A stretch of 64,000 nt of DNA from Rhexocercosporidium sp. MPI-PUGE-AT-0058. Lineage: Eukaryota > Ascomycota > Leotiomycetes > Helotiales. Shown here in pieces: positions 62,587 to 64,000 of the stretch. Location of the stretch: NCBI GenBank assembly GCA_020746875.1, contig JAGTJL010000022.1, positions 806,001 through 870,000 on the forward strand. The letters run 5' to 3'. The position numbers and the translations under genes were made by a program. Numbering within the stretch: position 1 is the stretch's first letter; every line of letters starts with the position of its first letter. The notes below the pieces were generated by a model. It searched no databases. It saw nothing but the letters and a program-made list of their open reading frames with translations, and was not told the DNA's origin.

Positions 62587-64000
62587 TTAATTTATAAGAA
62601 TAATTAATAAAATATTAAAAGATATTATACTTTTTATTATAATATCGTTTTTAAACGATATTAACGTAAAAAGACTATATATAAATTATAATTAAAAGGA
62701 AGCATAGCTTAGAATTCGCTAGTTCGTCTTTAAGCACCTTCTTAACCTTAATAAGACGCTAAAACGCCTTAAGCGCGCTGGAGTTATTATAGGCCTTAAA
62801 TCGCAGTTCTATCGTAATAATATAAACGTTATCGACTATATATATAATTCATAAAAAGAGAACCTTAGTTATATATTTAATTAAAATATAAAAATAAAAA
62901 GAATTTAAAAATATTATAAAAATTAAAAGATTTTTAAGTTTAATTATTTATTTTTATATTTAAATTAAAGACTTTTATTTATTAACCGAGCCGTTATACG
63001 ATTTTATTAAAAAAGGAGTTAAATTTATATAAAACTCCGTAACTTATAGTTAAGTAATAAAAACCTTTTAAGTTATTTTATATATTTTTTTAATATTTTA
63101 TAAAATTGATTACTTTAAGAACGCTAACGAAATTATCGTTTTTATAGATTTTAATAAAGTCGGATAAGATAGTTTTTTCGGTTAGCGTGACTTAAAAAAT
63201 AATAAGCTTAAACCGGCGAGGTATAAGAGCGGCTTTTAAATAAAAATAAAACGAGATTATAACGTTATAAAAAAAGAATATAAAAGTATACTTTTAATCT
63301 TTAAGAAGCTTAAGATTTAATTTATAAAAGTCTATTTTATTATAAAGATTAACGTAAATACTTTTATTATTTAATTTAAAAGAGTTATTTACGATTACTT
63401 TAATGCGATACTTACTCGCTGGCTCGCTTAAATTAGGCTTTTCGACTTCGAAGTACGTTATATTAAAAGTATTACGTATATAATAGCAAATGCTCTCTCG
63501 AGGAAACCTAAATACTTTAATAATATTAAAAAAGATACCGAAAATAATAATAATAAGAATTAGATTTTAATTAAGCTTAATGCGGTTAGAATTTGTTTTA
63601 TAAAAGTAAAGAATATAAAAGACTTAATAAAAAAGCTAAAGACTCTCGATAACTTTAAGTTAATTTAAAGACGTAATATCCTTATCGATATAAAACGAAA
63701 AGTTTAAGAATTACGAGATAAGTCGAATAATTAAGTAATACTTAATAGTAACTTAAGTATAAATTAAAAAAGCGAAGCGGATTTATTAATATTTTTAAAA
63801 TATTATAAAAAGTATTATTAAAAGATAATTATTTATTTAATTACGCTTAAGACTTTAAAAGATATAAACTTAAAAGCCTTTTATATATTTTTTAAAAAAA
63901 GTATTATTATATAAAGTTTATAATTTATATATTTAAAGACTTTTATTAAAAGGCGTACTTATTAAATTTATTATTAATATTAATAAAAATAAAGCATATA

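Larger units (their letters stand above)
49560..64000 (+). mobile_element. Gypsy copy 2, same family, interrupted by three insertions and cut by the window end
   Basis: Starts with a 281-bp LTR (49560-49840) and follows copy 1 segment by segment: 49841-50709, 51096-51789, 57983-62082 and 62592-64000 continue one another once the three insertions are removed. The end aligns to about 43.7 kb of copy 1, so several kilobases including the 3' LTR lie outside. The catalytic FLND substitution is shared with copy 1 (near 62650). Frames are full of stops. Confidence 0.85.

Overview
The window looks like a chromosomal segment of a filamentous ascomycete. Genes have short GT-AG introns, HET-domain and NACHT-type genes are present, and balanced-composition gene islands alternate sharply with very AT-rich, stop-riddled transposon blocks. 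Paired repeats differ only by transitions, the signature of repeat-induced point mutation (RIP). No rRNA, CRISPR or prokaryotic operon structure was seen. Assignment to a genus is not possible from the sequence alone.

Layout. 1-12.7 kb is a gene island: the 3' part of a NACHT-type STAND gene (+), a three-exon gene for an unknown 650-residue protein (-), a six-exon short-chain dehydrogenase (-), and remnants of an ankyrin gene and a GMC oxidoreductase near the island edge. 12.7-15.7 kb is RIP-degraded LTR-retrotransposon DNA. 15.7-20.5 kb carries a complete HET-domain gene (-) and a fragment of another HET gene. 20.5-24.3 kb is AT-rich with hAT-type DNA-transposon remains. 24.3-29.9 kb carries a truncated sacsin-like GHKL ATPase gene (-) and a second intact HET-domain gene (-). 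29.9-36.1 kb holds a solo LTR split by a Tc1/mariner element, a little-mutated solo LTR, a Gypsy reverse-transcriptase relic and other LTR pieces.

36.1-64 kb is nearly all one Gypsy-type family. A complete 12.6-kb copy (36111-48675, two 281-bp LTRs, 4-bp target duplication) is followed by a second copy (from 49560, running out of the window). Three later insertions interrupt the second copy: a 386-bp TRIM-like element, a 6.2-kb Copia element with 313-bp LTRs, and a 504-bp TRIM-like element in reverse orientation. Each has a clean 5-bp target duplication.

How it fits together. The host genes with recognisable roles include allorecognition or innate-immune type genes (NACHT/STAND, two HET genes, a HET fragment and a sacsin-like ATPase fragment), sitting among RIP-inactivated transposons. 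This is a typical fast-evolving compartment. The least expected features are the two short TRIM-like elements: the base string following the LTR in each matches the complement of the 5' half of a tRNA, ending at the 3' edge of the anticodon loop, as in Drosophila copia. All functional statements rest on motif recognition by eye; no database search was run.
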